A DNA stretch of 64,000 nucleotides from Lithospermum erythrorhizon (taxonomy: Eukaryota; Streptophyta; Magnoliopsida; Boraginales; Boraginaceae): positions 124,001 to 188,000 of the forward strand of contig JADFUC010000870.1 of assembly GCA_019722365.1 (NCBI GenBank), in the 5' to 3' direction. The translations under genes and the position numbers were made by a program. A model generated the notes under the pieces. That model searched no databases. It had not been told where the DNA came from and was given only the letters and a program-made list of their open reading frames with translations. Within the stretch, counting starts at the first letter, position 1; each line of letters starts with the position of its first letter. Shown here in pieces: positions 1 to 12,299 of the stretch.

Positions 1-1800
1 CGTTGAATTCCAATTTCACCCAACTGCTATCCCTTGATATGTTTAGTTATTCTTTCTACTTTAAACTTCCATTATTCAATTCCAATCTTCGTATATTATA
101 ACAATAACGAACTTCCATAATTATTCATCGAGATTGAATTTCTATTATCAACTCATTATGTCATAGACTCGCCATTTCTTGATTCTTTTATACGTTATAG
201 ATCTCCACCTTACTTGCCTTCCAAATAACCATAAACTTTAATGTATCCATTTAACCTTTAACTGGCCAAGTCAGTTTAAATAATGCCACTTAATCTTAAG
301 CTATGAGATTCAACACTGATAACTTTACTCAACTCATCTAACCAGGAATTCAAATTTTCTCCATCAACATTCTTTCTATATATAATTGCATACAATATAT
401 TCAAGTTTTTCAAGTCATCATTCTTTATCATTTCATTTCTCTAACTGCTCGAGCAACCAAATTGCATTAATAATTAAATACTTGATATTCCAACTATTAT
501 CACCTAGTTTATATCATACTTGCTCTTTCTCCTTTAATTTATATCTGTTACAACCCCACATATCATACATCAACATAACATATACTCCACATACCTTCTC
601 AGGGTTCTATTTTATATCTCACCTTTCATTATAATACAATCATACACAATTTTCATCATACCTTCACAACAGCCACAAATCTCGTTTCAACCTAACCTCA
701 ATCATATTCTGTTCACACAATTCTTTTTATTTTTCGCTAGCCTTAAATAATCTATTTTCATCCAATTAACATCCGTAGTTCATAAAATTATTCAACACTA
801 TATATCTAGTATCGTAGTTTTATTACTTCGAAGAATGGGTTCGCACTCGACTTGGTACATTACACACCTCGTAGACAACTTCAACCGGGTCTCTTCATCT
901 TCCTAATATACTTCTCCAGATCACGCTTTCCTATTTCATCTAGTAATCTCCTAGAGTTTCCTCCAACCGGTATATCAACTAATTTTTCTCATAAGACCGT
1001 TTCTTCTCCGCTCTAACTGGTTGCCCAATCATTAACGAATTTCCATCTCACTTAAATATTCTATTGGATAGAAAGTACCCAATTATCTCTCTTCTTTCTC
1101 CTGTGGTCCCTCAAATTTTCATTATTTAATTTTATTCTTCAACCAACACTTCACAACTTAACCAACTTAGAACTCTTCAATGACAATCAAACTAGAATAC
1201 TCATTTTCATCTCAAATTCCTAGCTACATTAAATCCAACTTTACATCTACTAATAGAGTACTCCCATACTAAATTTCACAAATACCCATTTTTTCAATAT
1301 TTCAGATGTACCGACATGTTTCAATGCCTCTAGATGATTGATAATCTAACGCAACCATTAAATCATGATAATATTTCGTTTCAGCTTATCCTCAATTCCT
1401 CTAGTATCCATCAAGATAAATTTCCAATATCCTTTGCCACGCACTTACATATTCTCTCTTATTGCCCTCATATTCATGCTCCACGCCGACTACAAAATTC
1501 ATTACTATTCTCGATATTCACAAGCTCGACTCCATCCTTTAAAATGCTAACCAAATTAGTCGTCATTACTTATCCTGGGGTCCATCTATCATAATTATCA
1601 CCAATATTCATCCACCAATTATTTCAAGTGCATGTGTTCAACTAAGGATCATCAATCTTATACCACCATCACAAATCTACTTTTGACATTCTTAGATCTT
1701 ATATTGGAAGTTGGGTTTTAAAAACTCAAATTACCGACTGGCAGACATCCCGCACTTACCTTCAGAAACTTCTATCGCTTTTAATAATGAAAATACATAA
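1..1800. other. AT-rich, pyrimidine-skewed non-genic sequence
   Basis: No gene is recognisable here. The plus strand is strikingly rich in T and C and poor in G. Read on the minus strand, the style resembles the interior of the long LTRs elsewhere in the window (for example 61.4-62.3 kb), but I could not align the two by eye. The short open frames have no recognisable domains. It may be the minus-strand continuation of retrotransposon sequence that runs off the left edge. Confidence 0.4.
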
Positions 1801-1825
1801 ATTAAAAATTGCATTACATTCTAAA

Positions 1826-2060
1826 ATAATATTCCCTCTGTCCATAGAAGATTATCACATTTTAATTTGGTTTTTCGTGATTTTGCCTATACTAGCTGTG
1901 AGCAAGTTTCTATGTGGTCCCCGAACTATCGGGCTTATTTCGTAAGGTCCTTAAACTTTTTATCGCTTCGTGATCGGTCCTGTAATCTATTTTTTACAAA
2001 GAAAAATACATTTTTATACAAAATGACTATTTTGCCCCAACATTTAACTAAAGTATAGGG
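1826..2060. mobile_element. Possible DNA-transposon terminal relic
   Basis: This begins with a CCCTCTGTCCATAGAAGAT stretch like the termini of plant Stowaway-type MITEs. It continues with a 'GTGGTCCCCGAACTATCGGG ... GTCCTTAAACTTT' pattern common in degraded plant DNA-transposon sequence. I see no matching inverted terminus or target duplication, so the class is a guess. The following stretch, 2060-2859, is C-rich non-genic sequence with no recognised feature. Confidence 0.25.
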
Positions 2061-2859
2061 ATACATTTTACATAATTAAAATAGAACCCCACACATTTCT
2101 TCTTTAACACACCCTCTCCCCCCTAAACTTTCTCCCATAAACTTTGATTTAACCCTACAATTTCTAGAGACTGGACACACCCCATCCCCTACCCATACCC
2201 CACGCCCCCCATCGCTCACAACACTAATTCACCTGTAAGAAAGTTTTCATCTTGACTCGCACCAATTCTTGTAAAAATCTAATGCCTTTATCTCCTCACC
2301 AAACGCCAAGCAAATCACCACCACTGCTTGAACACGTATAAGGCGCTGAATCCTCCAATGTAAAGGTCCAAATTTCGATTAAAGTAGCCAGTTAAAGACA
2401 TGCCTAATGATCAAGTCAATAAATGTAATCCCAGTCCCCCATCTCTAATATTGTTTGTGCAGTATAAAGATCAAATTTTTATTAAAATCAAAAAATACCC
2501 AATTACTCTATAAACCAATTCCTTCATTAAATCATCTAATTTTGAGTCTTTAATGGTTGACTTTTATAAAAATTTAACTAAAATATTTTAGAATATGTAG
2601 TAAAATATTCCAAAATAATATTGTATCAATAAACATCAATTCAGATTATTAAATTAAAACCTAAATCCAATGAACCCATATACCAAAGACCATACAGACT
2701 CTTGAGCTACAAACATCCTTAGCTTCTCCATGATTGACATCTTCATATTAATCATTTTTACTGCTTATGGTGATATTAGATTATTGATTTATGGGAGAGG
2801 AATCAGTCAACTTTTATCGGGCTAATTCTCTTTTTATTGACTTCTGCTGAGGGTACTTT

Positions 2860-5293
2860 TGATACGCAGCCGACAGACGCCCGCCTCGAGTCGCATTGAG
2901 AAGTTGAGTCGTTTATCAACCTATATCCAGTCACCATAATATGGCCGACACAAAATCACCCGATTGATAAATCAATAAAACCGTATAGTTCGGGTAAAAA
3001 GTGAAATAGTTTCGAAAATTCAAAATGTTGTAATACAGAGTTTAACCATCATGGCATCGCCTAATTCAAAACCAAAGAGTAAAACTCCATCACATACCAA
3101 GTCCCAAAATAGTTTACAATTTTTCAACATCCAAAACAAAATATGAAAATTGAGTACATCTAAAATAATAGAAAAAGAGACGATCACGAGGATCCTAGCC
3201 ACTGCCTCACCTGTGTAAAACCAACGGACACTCACGAACCTTGCCGCTTTCTCAAATGGCACCTCACAATCTGAGGCGGAAGCGGGTAAGCCTCGATAAC
3301 TTAGTGAAACGAATCACCCCGAATTCGTGAACTATCCACATCCGAACGGCGACACAATGTAAGATATAGACGTAGATGTAATAAAGATATATATATACAA
3401 TAAAGGAATAAACCAATTATCCACAAGATCATAACACAAAAAATGATCATCATCAACATACATACATTTGTGAGGGACTCAACTTACGTTAACCCACATG
3501 TTATACCCAGAGATCTCATATCACAAAATCAAACGAGTAAAACAAAGATAAATTTCAACACAACGGTTATACCACAACAACAATATAATAAACTTCTGAA
3601 AATGAAACCATAACAATATCACATATAATATCCCATCCTTTTCCGGCAAAGCTCACCCTTCTCGAACAATCTAACCACAACATATTCTTTTCCCGGCAAA
3701 GCCTACCCTTCGAACACCCAACATCATCATATCCTTTCCGGCAAAGCCCACCTTCAAAACACCCTACATCATCCCAAACATACTAACTCCAACATTTCAC
3801 ACCAAACATACAACATCACAAAGAACATACAATAACTCAAAACAATTATCATCACAACTACAACAAATCTAAGATAAAAAACAACCATGCAACAATCACA
3901 CAATAATCTAGATAATACCATAATATACTCACAACAATTTCATAGTAACCTACTACCATAATGCATCTAACACAACCACCATACAACTCAACATTTCACA
4001 ATTTCACAACTATACTCACAAATAAGTTCATAACACAAATACATAAATACAATCAAATTTACCATATAATTTCACTCAAACATATATGTAAACAAACGCG
4101 ATAAATCCCCCACGCTTGGCTAACTACTACCAAGCAAGAAATAATCGATCCAAGAAGCTTTTCCCGCTGCTTCGAGTCTAAATAACAATTAAAAATAAGT
4201 AATTACTACAATTTTGTTATAAATCATCTTTTAAAGAACTTTAATACCCATTAGTCCCTTTAAGTGAAATATTATTAGTTAACTTAACTAAACGACAACG
4301 TTCCAACTAAATCCTAAATGTTAAACTTTCGGTCCTCAAGCTAACCCAAATACCAACACCTAAACAATTCCAAACAATCCGAATTATTAGCTTCCTAACT
4401 AATTGTATTCAAGCATTGTACAACTCTAATCCCAAAATCCAACTACTACTCAAAACTAATAAAACTAATTTCATCATAAACTCATCCAACAACTTTTAAA
4501 CCACAATTTCACCTCTAAACAACTATAATAAACGTCCAAAAACATAATTATATCATTTTAACACGTTTCGACCAAGTCAAACCCGAAGTCAACCCAAAAG
4601 TCAACCCAACTTTTCCAACACTTTTCTACCCCTAAAATCGATTATTATAATCTCCTATACTATAATTTCGGCCTAGACAATAATTACATACGATAATAAC
4701 CCCAAAAGTCCGAAGTCAAACTAAAATTCCAAAAAGTCAACGTCCCTAAAACGTCCGAAATTTCACATCCAAACACGTAATTTCAACTCAAGAACAACTA
4801 ATTTGAAGCCCAAGAAATCAATTTAAACAATAAAAATTGAAACCCAAAAGTCAACAAAAAAGTCAACACGGTCAACTCAAGAAATACTCCCACAAGTTTC
4901 GACCACCTTTTTACCTTGAATCAAGAGGATGATTTAGTGGTGCTCTCTCCAAAAAATTCCTATACCCAAAGCCTCGGCGAGAATCAAGAAAAAATCACGG
5001 GAAAAGAACACGTCATTCTGGCCGGGCAGAGGGATTTAAAGGAAATGGGTTTTTGTGTGTTTTGGGGCCAAGTTTAAAGGTTTAGTTAATGGGTCAAGCT
5101 CCAATAGCTATGGTAAAATTCGAATCGCTTTAATTCGATCGATAATTTCCTCGCTTTAACCTTATTCGACAATTAACTCCCAAACATTAACATTTATCGT
5201 ATATAAAATAGTAAGTGGGTTCCAAATTTCACGTAAATCAATTTAATAATCTCACATTTTAATTTATTAATTAACTAATAAGCACGGCTTACA
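2860..5293 (-). mobile_element. Long solo-LTR-like block, Ty3/gypsy-type family, minus orientation
   Basis: Read on the minus strand, this block matches the LTR at 30838-33433 over long stretches. The shared parts are the ATTAATAAATTAAAATGTGAG segment near the 5' end, a splice-donor-like TTCAAGGTAAAAAG preceding repeated GTTGAC motifs, and a conserved 3' segment around 3020-3262. The minus-strand 5' end reads TGTAAGCCGTGC (at 5293) and the 3' end is near 2860. No convincing 5-bp target duplication was found and no internal coding region adjoins it, so it is called a solo LTR or truncated LTR. A degenerate repeat of TTCCGGCAAAGC units (3638-3745) corresponds to a similar repeat near 32500-32620 in the other copy. 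Confidence 0.6.
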
Positions 5294-5793
5294 AGCTGAC
5301 AATGCAAGAGGGAAGTATTGTATATGGGTACGGTTATATATTTGTTTGAAAAAAAAATATCAATATGTCAGATTTTCAACATACTTTACTATTAACTTGA
5401 CAATTTTGATTCAAATAAAATTTTTGACAAGTTAATAAAGCATCAGAAATTTGTTAATTTTTACCATCAAAAGCATAAATATGACAATAATCTTTTTAGG
5501 ATAGAGCTATATTTTACTAATGAAGAGTAACAATATCCTTAACACGTGAAAAAATATCACATTTAAAGATAATCGATCAGGTATGCATGGAACCTTATTT
5601 ATCTGCAGGTGGGACGTTATTGCTATGCATTATTATTCCCGTGAAAAGAAAAATAAAATTGATCTAGAGTACATCATCACTAAAGTAATTTTAATCATAC
5701 CGCAACTTGTGTTTACCAAACCAATTTTGTTAAAAATAGTTTGTATAATTTCCTCCCTTTCTGTTTTTTGAAGCTATATGCTACAATACTTAT
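5294..5793. other. Upstream region of the small CLCSPTTH-motif gene
   Basis: AT-rich intergenic DNA between the LTR-like block and the first gene. I see no conserved element other than the TATA-like site reported separately. Confidence 0.4.
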
Positions 5794-5803
5794 CTATATA
5801 TAC
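5794..5803 (+). promoter_or_regulatory. TATA-like element of the CLCSPTTH-motif gene
   Basis: CTATATATAC lies 106 bp upstream of the ATG at 5909, a plausible distance for a short leader. The surroundings are AT-rich, so the match could be chance. Confidence 0.35.
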
Positions 5804-5908
5804 TATTCCTTAGTATAGACATCGAAGGTATGATGTCAAAAGATATAACTTAATTTCATTATTTTTTCCAAATATTAATTTTTATAGGAGTACGTGGATC
5901 AAGAAGAA

Positions 5909-6178
5909 ATGGAAGCAGGAGGGAATAATGGAATTATAGTGATCAACGATGATATGAAAGTGGAGAATAAGGCTTCATCAGGAGGGCTTGCTAGGCAAGA
6001 AAGTATTACAAAGAGCAAGAATTATTGTTTATGTTCTCCCACAACTCATACTGGTTCATTTAGGTGCCGGATGCACCGTGCACCTAGTGGAGATTTTGGT
6101 GGTGGTGGTGGTGGCGGCGGCCTCTACGCCAAGGCGGAGGATGCCTCAGGCCACGGTCACAAGGGCACAGTACTTTAG
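5909..6178 (+). CDS. Small plant protein with CLCSPTTH-GSFRCR motif (serine-rich-protein-like family)
   Basis: This single-exon frame encodes 89 residues. The in-frame GTG at 5894 is not a plausible plant start, so I take the first ATG at 5909. The N-terminus is acidic/Asn-Gly rich. A basic LARQESITKSKN segment precedes the diagnostic YCLCSPTTHTGSFRCRMHR motif (about residues 44-62). A run of nine glycines, encoded by a GGT/GGC microsatellite, follows near residues 70-78. The motif defines a plant-specific family of small proteins, some annotated 'serine-rich protein-like', whose molecular role I do not know. The usual form of the motif has Pro where this copy has Thr (TTHPGSF). No signal peptide or membrane segment is visible. 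The family call is strong from the motif; function is unassigned. From memory, Arabidopsis At1g67910 belongs here and lies beside the NPH3 gene At1g67900, the neighbour seen in this window. Confidence 0.8.
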   Translation: MEAGGNNGIIVINDDMKVENKASSGGLARQESITKSKNYCLCSPTTHTGSFRCRMHRAPSGDFGGGGGGGGLYAKAEDASGHGHKGTVL

Positions 6179-6640
6179 GCTCAATTGATTATTCCTATGA
6201 CTAGTATTATTTTCAATAATTGAGTTTGTCATAATCTTGATAGAGACATGCATTATGATGACATGCATTGTTATGGGTTAATACTTAATAATGTAAATCT
6301 ATAGTTCTTGACAAGTTATTAAGGAATTGAATACTTATTATATACTCTGTATATTTTACTATGTATGTATGTATCTCTAAGTTTAGCAAATAAAATGATC
6401 ATGTCCCAAAGCTGCTACAACAGTTTAAGGCTTAAATGATCGGAATACAATCCATCAATAATGTTGAGGTTCTACTTCTTGTCTTGTCCAATAATCTTCT
6501 TCTTTTTCTTTTGTTATTATTTCATTTACAATTATTATTAAGAGAGTCAAAATTTCTTTAGTTCAAGGATATTCATTCTTCTTCAATAAAGAAAGTCATG
6601 TTTGGATCAAGGCTTCGCTTTTAAGATAGCTCCATTAATT
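6179..6640. other. 3' flank of the CLCSPTTH-motif gene
   Basis: AT-rich sequence likely containing the 3' UTR. An AATTGAGTTTGTCA segment near 6217 recurs near 8863, just beyond the copia element, suggesting a small local duplication. Nothing else is recognised. Confidence 0.35.
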
Positions 6641-6879
6641 TTGATATCAGACAAGGCCCACTTTAAAAAATGACCCATTTGTTAAAAAAAAATTATAAAA
6701 AAAATTACGCAAAGATACGAATGCATAAACAAGAAAAATTTGAAAATTGGTGGGGAATAAATGTCCCGATCAACTCTGTTATGCATCAAAACTTTGAAAA
6801 TGTGGAAAAATCCAAAGATGTTACATATGAAATTATTAATCCAAAAATTGATGAGAGTAAAAGTGTCCTTGAAACTGAA

Positions 6880-8606
6880 AGGCTTAATTGACCTGATCTC
6901 CGCGTTTATGTTAGGAATAGGAATCAAATATCTCAACACAACCAAGTTCCTAATCCTAGTATTGAACCTATAAAAAATGATCTAGATATACCCATTGCCC
7001 TTAGAATAGGAACTAGGCTAGACATCATGTTGAACGATATGTGGCTTATACTAATCCTGCCTTTCAACTTTCAAGTGCTTTTTATCGCTAGTTTGTCCAA
7101 TATTATAAAATCCTGTGAATATTACGTAGGCACATGTTCCGTGAATGGAGAGATGATGTTCCTCGAAGAAATGAAGCGCACTAAAAAGAATCAAACATGG
7201 ATTCGTCCTACCACTGTGAAAGAAAACAGTTGATGCAAATGGGCAAGCATAAAGGAAGTATAAATGAGAATGGAGAAGTGGACAGATATAAAGCCAGACT
7301 TGTTGCAAAAGGGTTCAAACAAACTTATGGGATCGACTTTAGTGAGACATTTTCCCCGGTTGCTAAATTGAATATTGTCCGAATATTAATCTCTCTGGCA
7401 GCCAACCTCGATTGGGAACTTCACCAATTAGATATAAAGAATGCTTTTTTAAATGGAGAACTGTGAGGAAAGAGGTGTCTGGTGATACGTACCCCAGATT
7501 CAACAAAGCACCAATTGCGCAGCTTCCAAAAAATCCTTGTATGGCTTAAAACAATCACCAAGGGTATGGTTCAATAGATTCTCAAAAGAAGTAAAGAAAC
7601 TGGAACACAAACAGAGTCAACCAGATCAAACCTTGTTCATCAAACACACGGGTAATCTGGTATTAACAATATCGATCAGATATGTTGATGATATTGTTGT
7701 TACAAGTGATGATGTAGTAGAAATAAACCACATGAAAGACTACTTGGTAAAAGAATTTGAAGTCAAGTGACTTTTGATATGATGAAGTATTTTGGGAATG
7801 GCAATTGCGAGGAGTCAACATGGAATCTCAGTCTCACAGAGGAAGTACACTTTGGATCTGAAACAGAATGTTGACGCAGCGTTAGCATCTGCAGAAGAAT
7901 TCGAAATAAAGACCGAATGTTTCAAGGGGAGCAAGTGGACAGAACGATGTATAAAAATTAGTGGGAAAGCTTATCTATCTTTCACACACGAGACCCGACA
8001 TTGCATTCGCAGTCACTGCGACTCTCCGCCGTGATAATACCTCAATGTTGCTTACGTAATTCTAAAGTATTTGAAGCAAGCACCATTAAAAGGACTTTTT
8101 TTTCAAAAAATCAGAAGACAGAACAATCAAAGTGTTCACAGATGCGGCATCGGGCTGCATCACCGACGAAGGTGAGATCTACCTCTCGGATATCAATTCT
8201 AGTCCTGGGTAAACTCAGCGATATGGCGGAGCAAGAAACAAAATGTGGTAGCAAAGTAGCGCACAAGTCGAATATGTAGTCATGGCTCATGGAATATGTG
8301 AAGTAATATGGGTCAAAAGATTATACGAAGAACTTGATACAATTCGCTTAATTAATCCAACTCTCTACTGTGACAATCAGTCAGCAATTAGTATAGCACA
8401 CAATCTTGTGCAACATGACCGAACAAAGCATGTTAAAGTAGATTGACACTTCATCAAACAAAAAACTTGAAGACAAAATCATAAGAATTGCTCATGTTCC
8501 TACTGGACAACAATTGGCAGATATACTCACCAAAGGGCTATCTGAGAAGCAATATAACACGCTACTAAGCAAGCTCAGACTCATTAACATCTACCGTCTG
8601 GGTTGA
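6880..8606 (+). pseudogene. Copia pol remnant: linker, reverse transcriptase, RNase H
   Basis: Recognisable pieces in order are the pre-RT linker (DLDIPIALR near 6985), the start of RT (KKNQTW near 7180), [12 protein letters not shown] (from 7285), [14 protein letters not shown] (to 7465), YGLKQSPRVWF (from 7540) and the catalytic YVDD box (about 7681-7692). These are followed by RNase H segments such as YCDNQSAISIA (about 8371-8403) and the C-terminal LADILTKGL (about 8517-8543). The fragments lie in different frames and carry in-frame stops (for example after GEL near 7465), so no long product can be made. The number of breaks indicates an old insertion. Confidence 0.88.
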
Positions 8607-8613
8607 GGGGGAG
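8603..8613 (+). other. Polypurine tract of the copia element
   Basis: TTGAGGGGGAG lies directly after the end of the pol remnant and before the LTR-like sequence, the expected place for the plus-strand primer of a copia element. Confidence 0.7.
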
Positions 8614-8834
8614 CATTGCAATATAGCCGTTAGTGTTGAAATAGAAAGAATCAATGATGTATATTATTAGTATTTATTGCATTCATTGATTGATTGTATA
8701 ATTAGGATTGATATTGTTTCCATAAATAGATTAAACTTGAAATGTATAAATATGTAACCTTATAATGCTATACAAAAATAGCCACCATTTCTCATACCTA
8801 ATTCTTTACATTATTTACATTAGTATGCTTAACA
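8614..8834 (+). mobile_element. Probable 3' LTR of the copia element (~220 bp)
   Basis: The sequence after the purine tract looks like a corrupted TGTTGAAATATAG start (now CATTGCAATATAG), with a similar TGTTGAAATAG repeated 20 bp on. It ends near CTTAACA at 8834. The size is ordinary for a copia LTR. No partner LTR is in view to confirm the edges. Confidence 0.45.
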
Positions 8835-9158
8835 GCTTTACATCATACATGAACCATTTATCCATAATTGAGTTTGTCACAAACAGATTTATCCATAAGA
8901 TGCATTAGTATGCTTGATTAGTGATGAATATCGGGTTTAACCACCGTGCTTAAATACTAGTATACTACCATCCTTAAACACCTAAATCGAAGCCACGGAT
9001 ATGTGTCCTCGTTTATTATATTGTCTACATAATTCATTTATCCTTATTCCTTCCTAAAGTATACATGACAGCTTCTAGAGGCAGGAAATGAAAGAAAAGC
9101 TGGAAAGAATATTTGTACTCACATAAATAACCAAGAATCCAACCTGATAATAATTCAA

Positions 9159-11729
9159 TCAGTTTTTATCAGTGATACCAGTTCTGGACCATAATTTACT
9201 GAAAATTTGCTTAGGCCGATTTGGAATCAGGCAGAAAGACTTAGTTTTTGAACTTTTTGAAGTTGCATTTGGACAAGGACAACTATCATCTAAAGCATCA
9301 TCTTCAGCCAACTTCATTTTGAGAGTTGAAACCTTTGATTTCGGCGATTTGAGGCCTGAGACACTCCATTGATCATCTACTGGTGCATTTATGGTTTTTC
9401 TGAACAATGAACTTTGCCTTGATGAGTCATCTTGGGATCCTAAAAGCGCTTTGATATGGTTAGGCAGGTCTCTTACTTGGCTACATGCCTGAGAGGCTTT
9501 AGCATGCTCAAAGAACAGAACTTGGACTAAAATTCTCAATGGAAGTAACTCATTCTGTGCTGCATGCATACATGCCTCCATTGACAGTTTTTTGCAGTCT
9601 AATATCCTGCACAATCGCTTCCTTTCGCTTTTGTTCAAAGTCGGATGTTCCTGCATTAGCATATTTACTGAGTAAAATTCTTGATATACCTATGTACTGA
9701 CAAGAATAAGAGATGAATTTCTAATGTCTTCTCTTTTTTTCGGTTAATAGGGTACTGAGATTCCATCCTAAAATCAATATCATACGCAAAATTTCATTTG
9801 GAAACACCCCCAAAATCTAATTAGTCAATGTCTCATTTAGCATACCAAAATAAATGTAGATATGGAGTATGGTAATTAGTCAATGTCTCATTCAAAGTCT
9901 CATGAGAACCTTTAGGATTTCACATGACAAGAATTGACCAGCACAATATGGAAATAATAGCATTGCCAAAAAGGTCAGCTGAGTTGGTAAGGTCCTGAAA
10001 TGGATGGTGACCTGCTCATAATTTGATCAAGAATTCCTAACCACTTTTGAATTTGGAGGTTATCTAATTAATATACATTGAATGAACATGAAAACAGATA
10101 ATTTGAAGAATGTTTGAAAATTACCTTGAGATATATGTCAATTGCTTTGTAAAGATCATCATGATCAAGCCTGGCAAATTCTGGAATTGCTTCAGCAATA
10201 TTTAAGAACTTAGACAGTGATAAATTATCATCATGAGCTATCTCTTGCAGATATCCATCTACAAGCTTTGATACCTTCAATCTTGAACTATGTGAGGCTG
10301 AGGAAGATCTCCTCCTCTCCTGAAACTCAAAATCAGCATTCTCTGCTGAGCGCGATCTTCTTCGTTCAAAATTGCGCTTAATCCTTGGAGGACTAGTTGG
10401 TGGACTCTGCAGTTGAGCCATAAATTGCTCCAATATTGTAATAACCACATCAACATCATAGAGCGAGTCATTTGAGGATGAAGGAATTAGTAGATCACCA
10501 ATTGTTGCGTCCTCCAGTTGGATTCCAATCCTTCTTACTAATTCCATCTTAGATGAAGAGGAAACTTCAAGTAAATTGGAAGCCTTCAAAAGCTTTGATA
10601 AGAAGTCACATGAAACAGAACCTTTCTCTGATGGTAACAAACTAATGATCGATTCTAAAAGATGGCGGTGTTTCGTAGCAATCTCAGTTGAATTAGGATC
10701 ATGGTTAGGATATGATTCATGAACAATATTTTTTCTACATTTTGAAACATTTGGTAGCCATTTTGAAGCATAAATCCTTAATGCATCACCAATAAGATTT
10801 GAAGGTACCTTCTCACCAGACTTAATAGCTATCATTGTTCTCCAATAAAGCTCTATCCCCAAATCTGCAATATCTTCAGCCCACCATCCCTTTGCAGCAG
10901 GGATATTATTTCTCTTGTTTTCGGAGCCATTGCAAGAAATATCATCCCTCCCCCTTCTTGAATAGCTATGGGACAAGCTCACTTTAGAGGGGTGAGCTAA
11001 AACTTTTGAAGCAATTGAATCAATGCATCTGCTTGTGATTCCAAGATCCTGAGACCAAAGAGGGAATGCCTTAGTACTCTCCAAAGTTATAATCGAATCC
11101 CTCCAACCTTGAAGTATACAAGAAGTGAAGAACACTTCAATCTTGTAAATCAGGTTCCCTTTCTCCACATCCTCTGTCATCTGAAGATACTCGGAGGCAC
11201 AGCGTGCCGCCACAATATTGTAAGAACTTAGTGTGACTGTAATACCATAACAGAACTTGGCACATAGTTCAAAAGCTTCAATCCCACCAGGGAAATCAGG
11301 GAGTTGGACTATTTGGGGATTTGATGAGCCTGGAATTTCTGCACATAACCTTTGCAGCTTCAAGGATTTAGATAGCAGGGGAAACTGTATGATAGTCCAT
11401 TTTGAAAACATTAAAATCAACATTATCAAATGTAAATATTCTTTATTAATCATATGAATTGAATCATGATGTTACCTTGTGAAGTAAATATCTGCTTCCT
11501 TTAACTTGAACTATAAAATCACTGGAAACTTCAGAGGAGACTGATCTGAATCAAGAAAATATAGCATTTTAAAGTTTCTTTTAACTTCTGAAGATTGTGC
11601 CAATCATGTTTAGAAGAAAAAAAAAGGGCATAATAATCAAGAAATGATTGAAGTTATTTGAAAATTTTACCTCACTGCTTCAGTTGTATAGAAAGTATCA
11701 GGCCTAGAACCAAGTTTCATAAACTTCAT
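9159..11729 (-). CDS. BTB/POZ and NPH3 domain protein (At1g67900-like)
   Basis: Four coding exons on the minus strand join in frame: 11671-11729, 11476-11545, 10125-11384 and 9159-9650, with GT-AG introns, giving 626 residues. It starts MKFMKLGSRPDTFYTTEAVR, the typical NPH3-family N-terminus. The BTB domain spans roughly residues 25-130. The NPH3 domain begins near residue 210 (WWAEDIADLGIELYWR) and runs into SERKRLCRILDCKKLSMEA, encoded in the last exon. A Ser/Lys-rich tail ends with RPKQIFSKLWSR. Family members are plasma-membrane-associated adaptors, many thought to bridge phototropins or AGC kinases to cullin-3 ubiquitin ligases. No enzyme activity is expected. Length and ending resemble the At1g67900 subgroup as I remember it. 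There is no frameshift, so the gene appears intact. Confidence 0.93.
9970..10060 (+). repeat. Possible SINE-like relic in the last intron of the NPH3 gene
   Basis: GTCAGCTGAGTTGGTAAGG resembles a tRNA-derived A box. GATCAAGAATTCC about 45 bp later could be a weak B box. It is short and has no visible poly-A tail or target duplication. This is a tentative call only. Confidence 0.2.
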
Positions 11730-12280
11730 GCTGCATATAACTTCTTTTTGACTGCTAAAGTTGCTAGTTACAACATGTGCAGTACCATAAGAGAGTCAGA
11801 CAACTAATTATAGCTTCAATATTATTGAGAGTTTCACTTTCTTGGACAGCACTATTTCAAAAAGTTCCTCTTCTAGCTGCAATCAATGTATAGTTTGGAA
11901 TTTAGACATAAACTAAAGAAGAAATACATAAATGCAACTTTATAAAACAGAGGAAAAAACAGATTCTATTGCGTCAGCTCTAGTCTATCAGTATGGACTC
12001 GACGAATAGTGGTTGTGGGTACTCCGTCCCGAAGAGGAAAAAACAGACCTAGGACAAAGAATAAATGAAGTTGAATGATTTTTCAATTTCACCTAGTTGG
12101 TAAAGTCACATGACTTGTAGTATAAAAAATGGATTTATAATAACAAAAGTGAAGTGTCATTATCAAGAATGTGAAGTGTAAAAATCATTAATTCATTATC
12201 AATAAATTTTGGCGGATGAATTTAAGAAGAGAAATTCAGAAGCAAAGATGATGGCAACTTTCTTGATTTTGGCCATAACA

Positions 12281-12294
12281 TATGTAATTTATAA
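12281..12294 (-). promoter_or_regulatory. Possible TATA box of the NPH3 gene
   Basis: On the minus strand the sequence reads CTATTTATAAATT, about 550 bp upstream of the ATG at 11729. If used, the leader would be long. No intron in that leader can be shown. Confidence 0.25.
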
Positions 12295-12299
12295 ATAGA

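Larger units (their letters stand above)
6640..8834 (+). mobile_element. Degraded, 5'-truncated Ty1/copia retrotransposon
   Basis: Decayed copia-type pol sequence is followed by a purine tract and one LTR-like end. No 5' LTR or gag is visible, so the copy is 5'-truncated or its left half has been lost. The order of reverse transcriptase before RNase H at the end of pol, with a TTGAGGGGGAG tract after it, is the standard copia layout. It lies between the CLCSPTTH gene and the NPH3 gene and shows no sign of being functional. Confidence 0.85.

Noticed and set aside
3020..3262. 80-codon minus-strand open frame with a counterpart near 33050-33270
   Set aside because: The similarity is DNA-level conservation of the LTR 3' third. 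The counterpart frame is broken, and there is no recognisable domain.
5894..5908. Upstream GTG start for the CLCSPTTH-motif gene
   Set aside because: Plant nuclear genes do not normally use GTG. The ATG at 5909 is in frame and keeps the whole motif.
10277..10471. Small minus-strand frame inside the NPH3 gene
   Set aside because: It is an alternative-frame shadow of exon 3 of the NPH3 gene.
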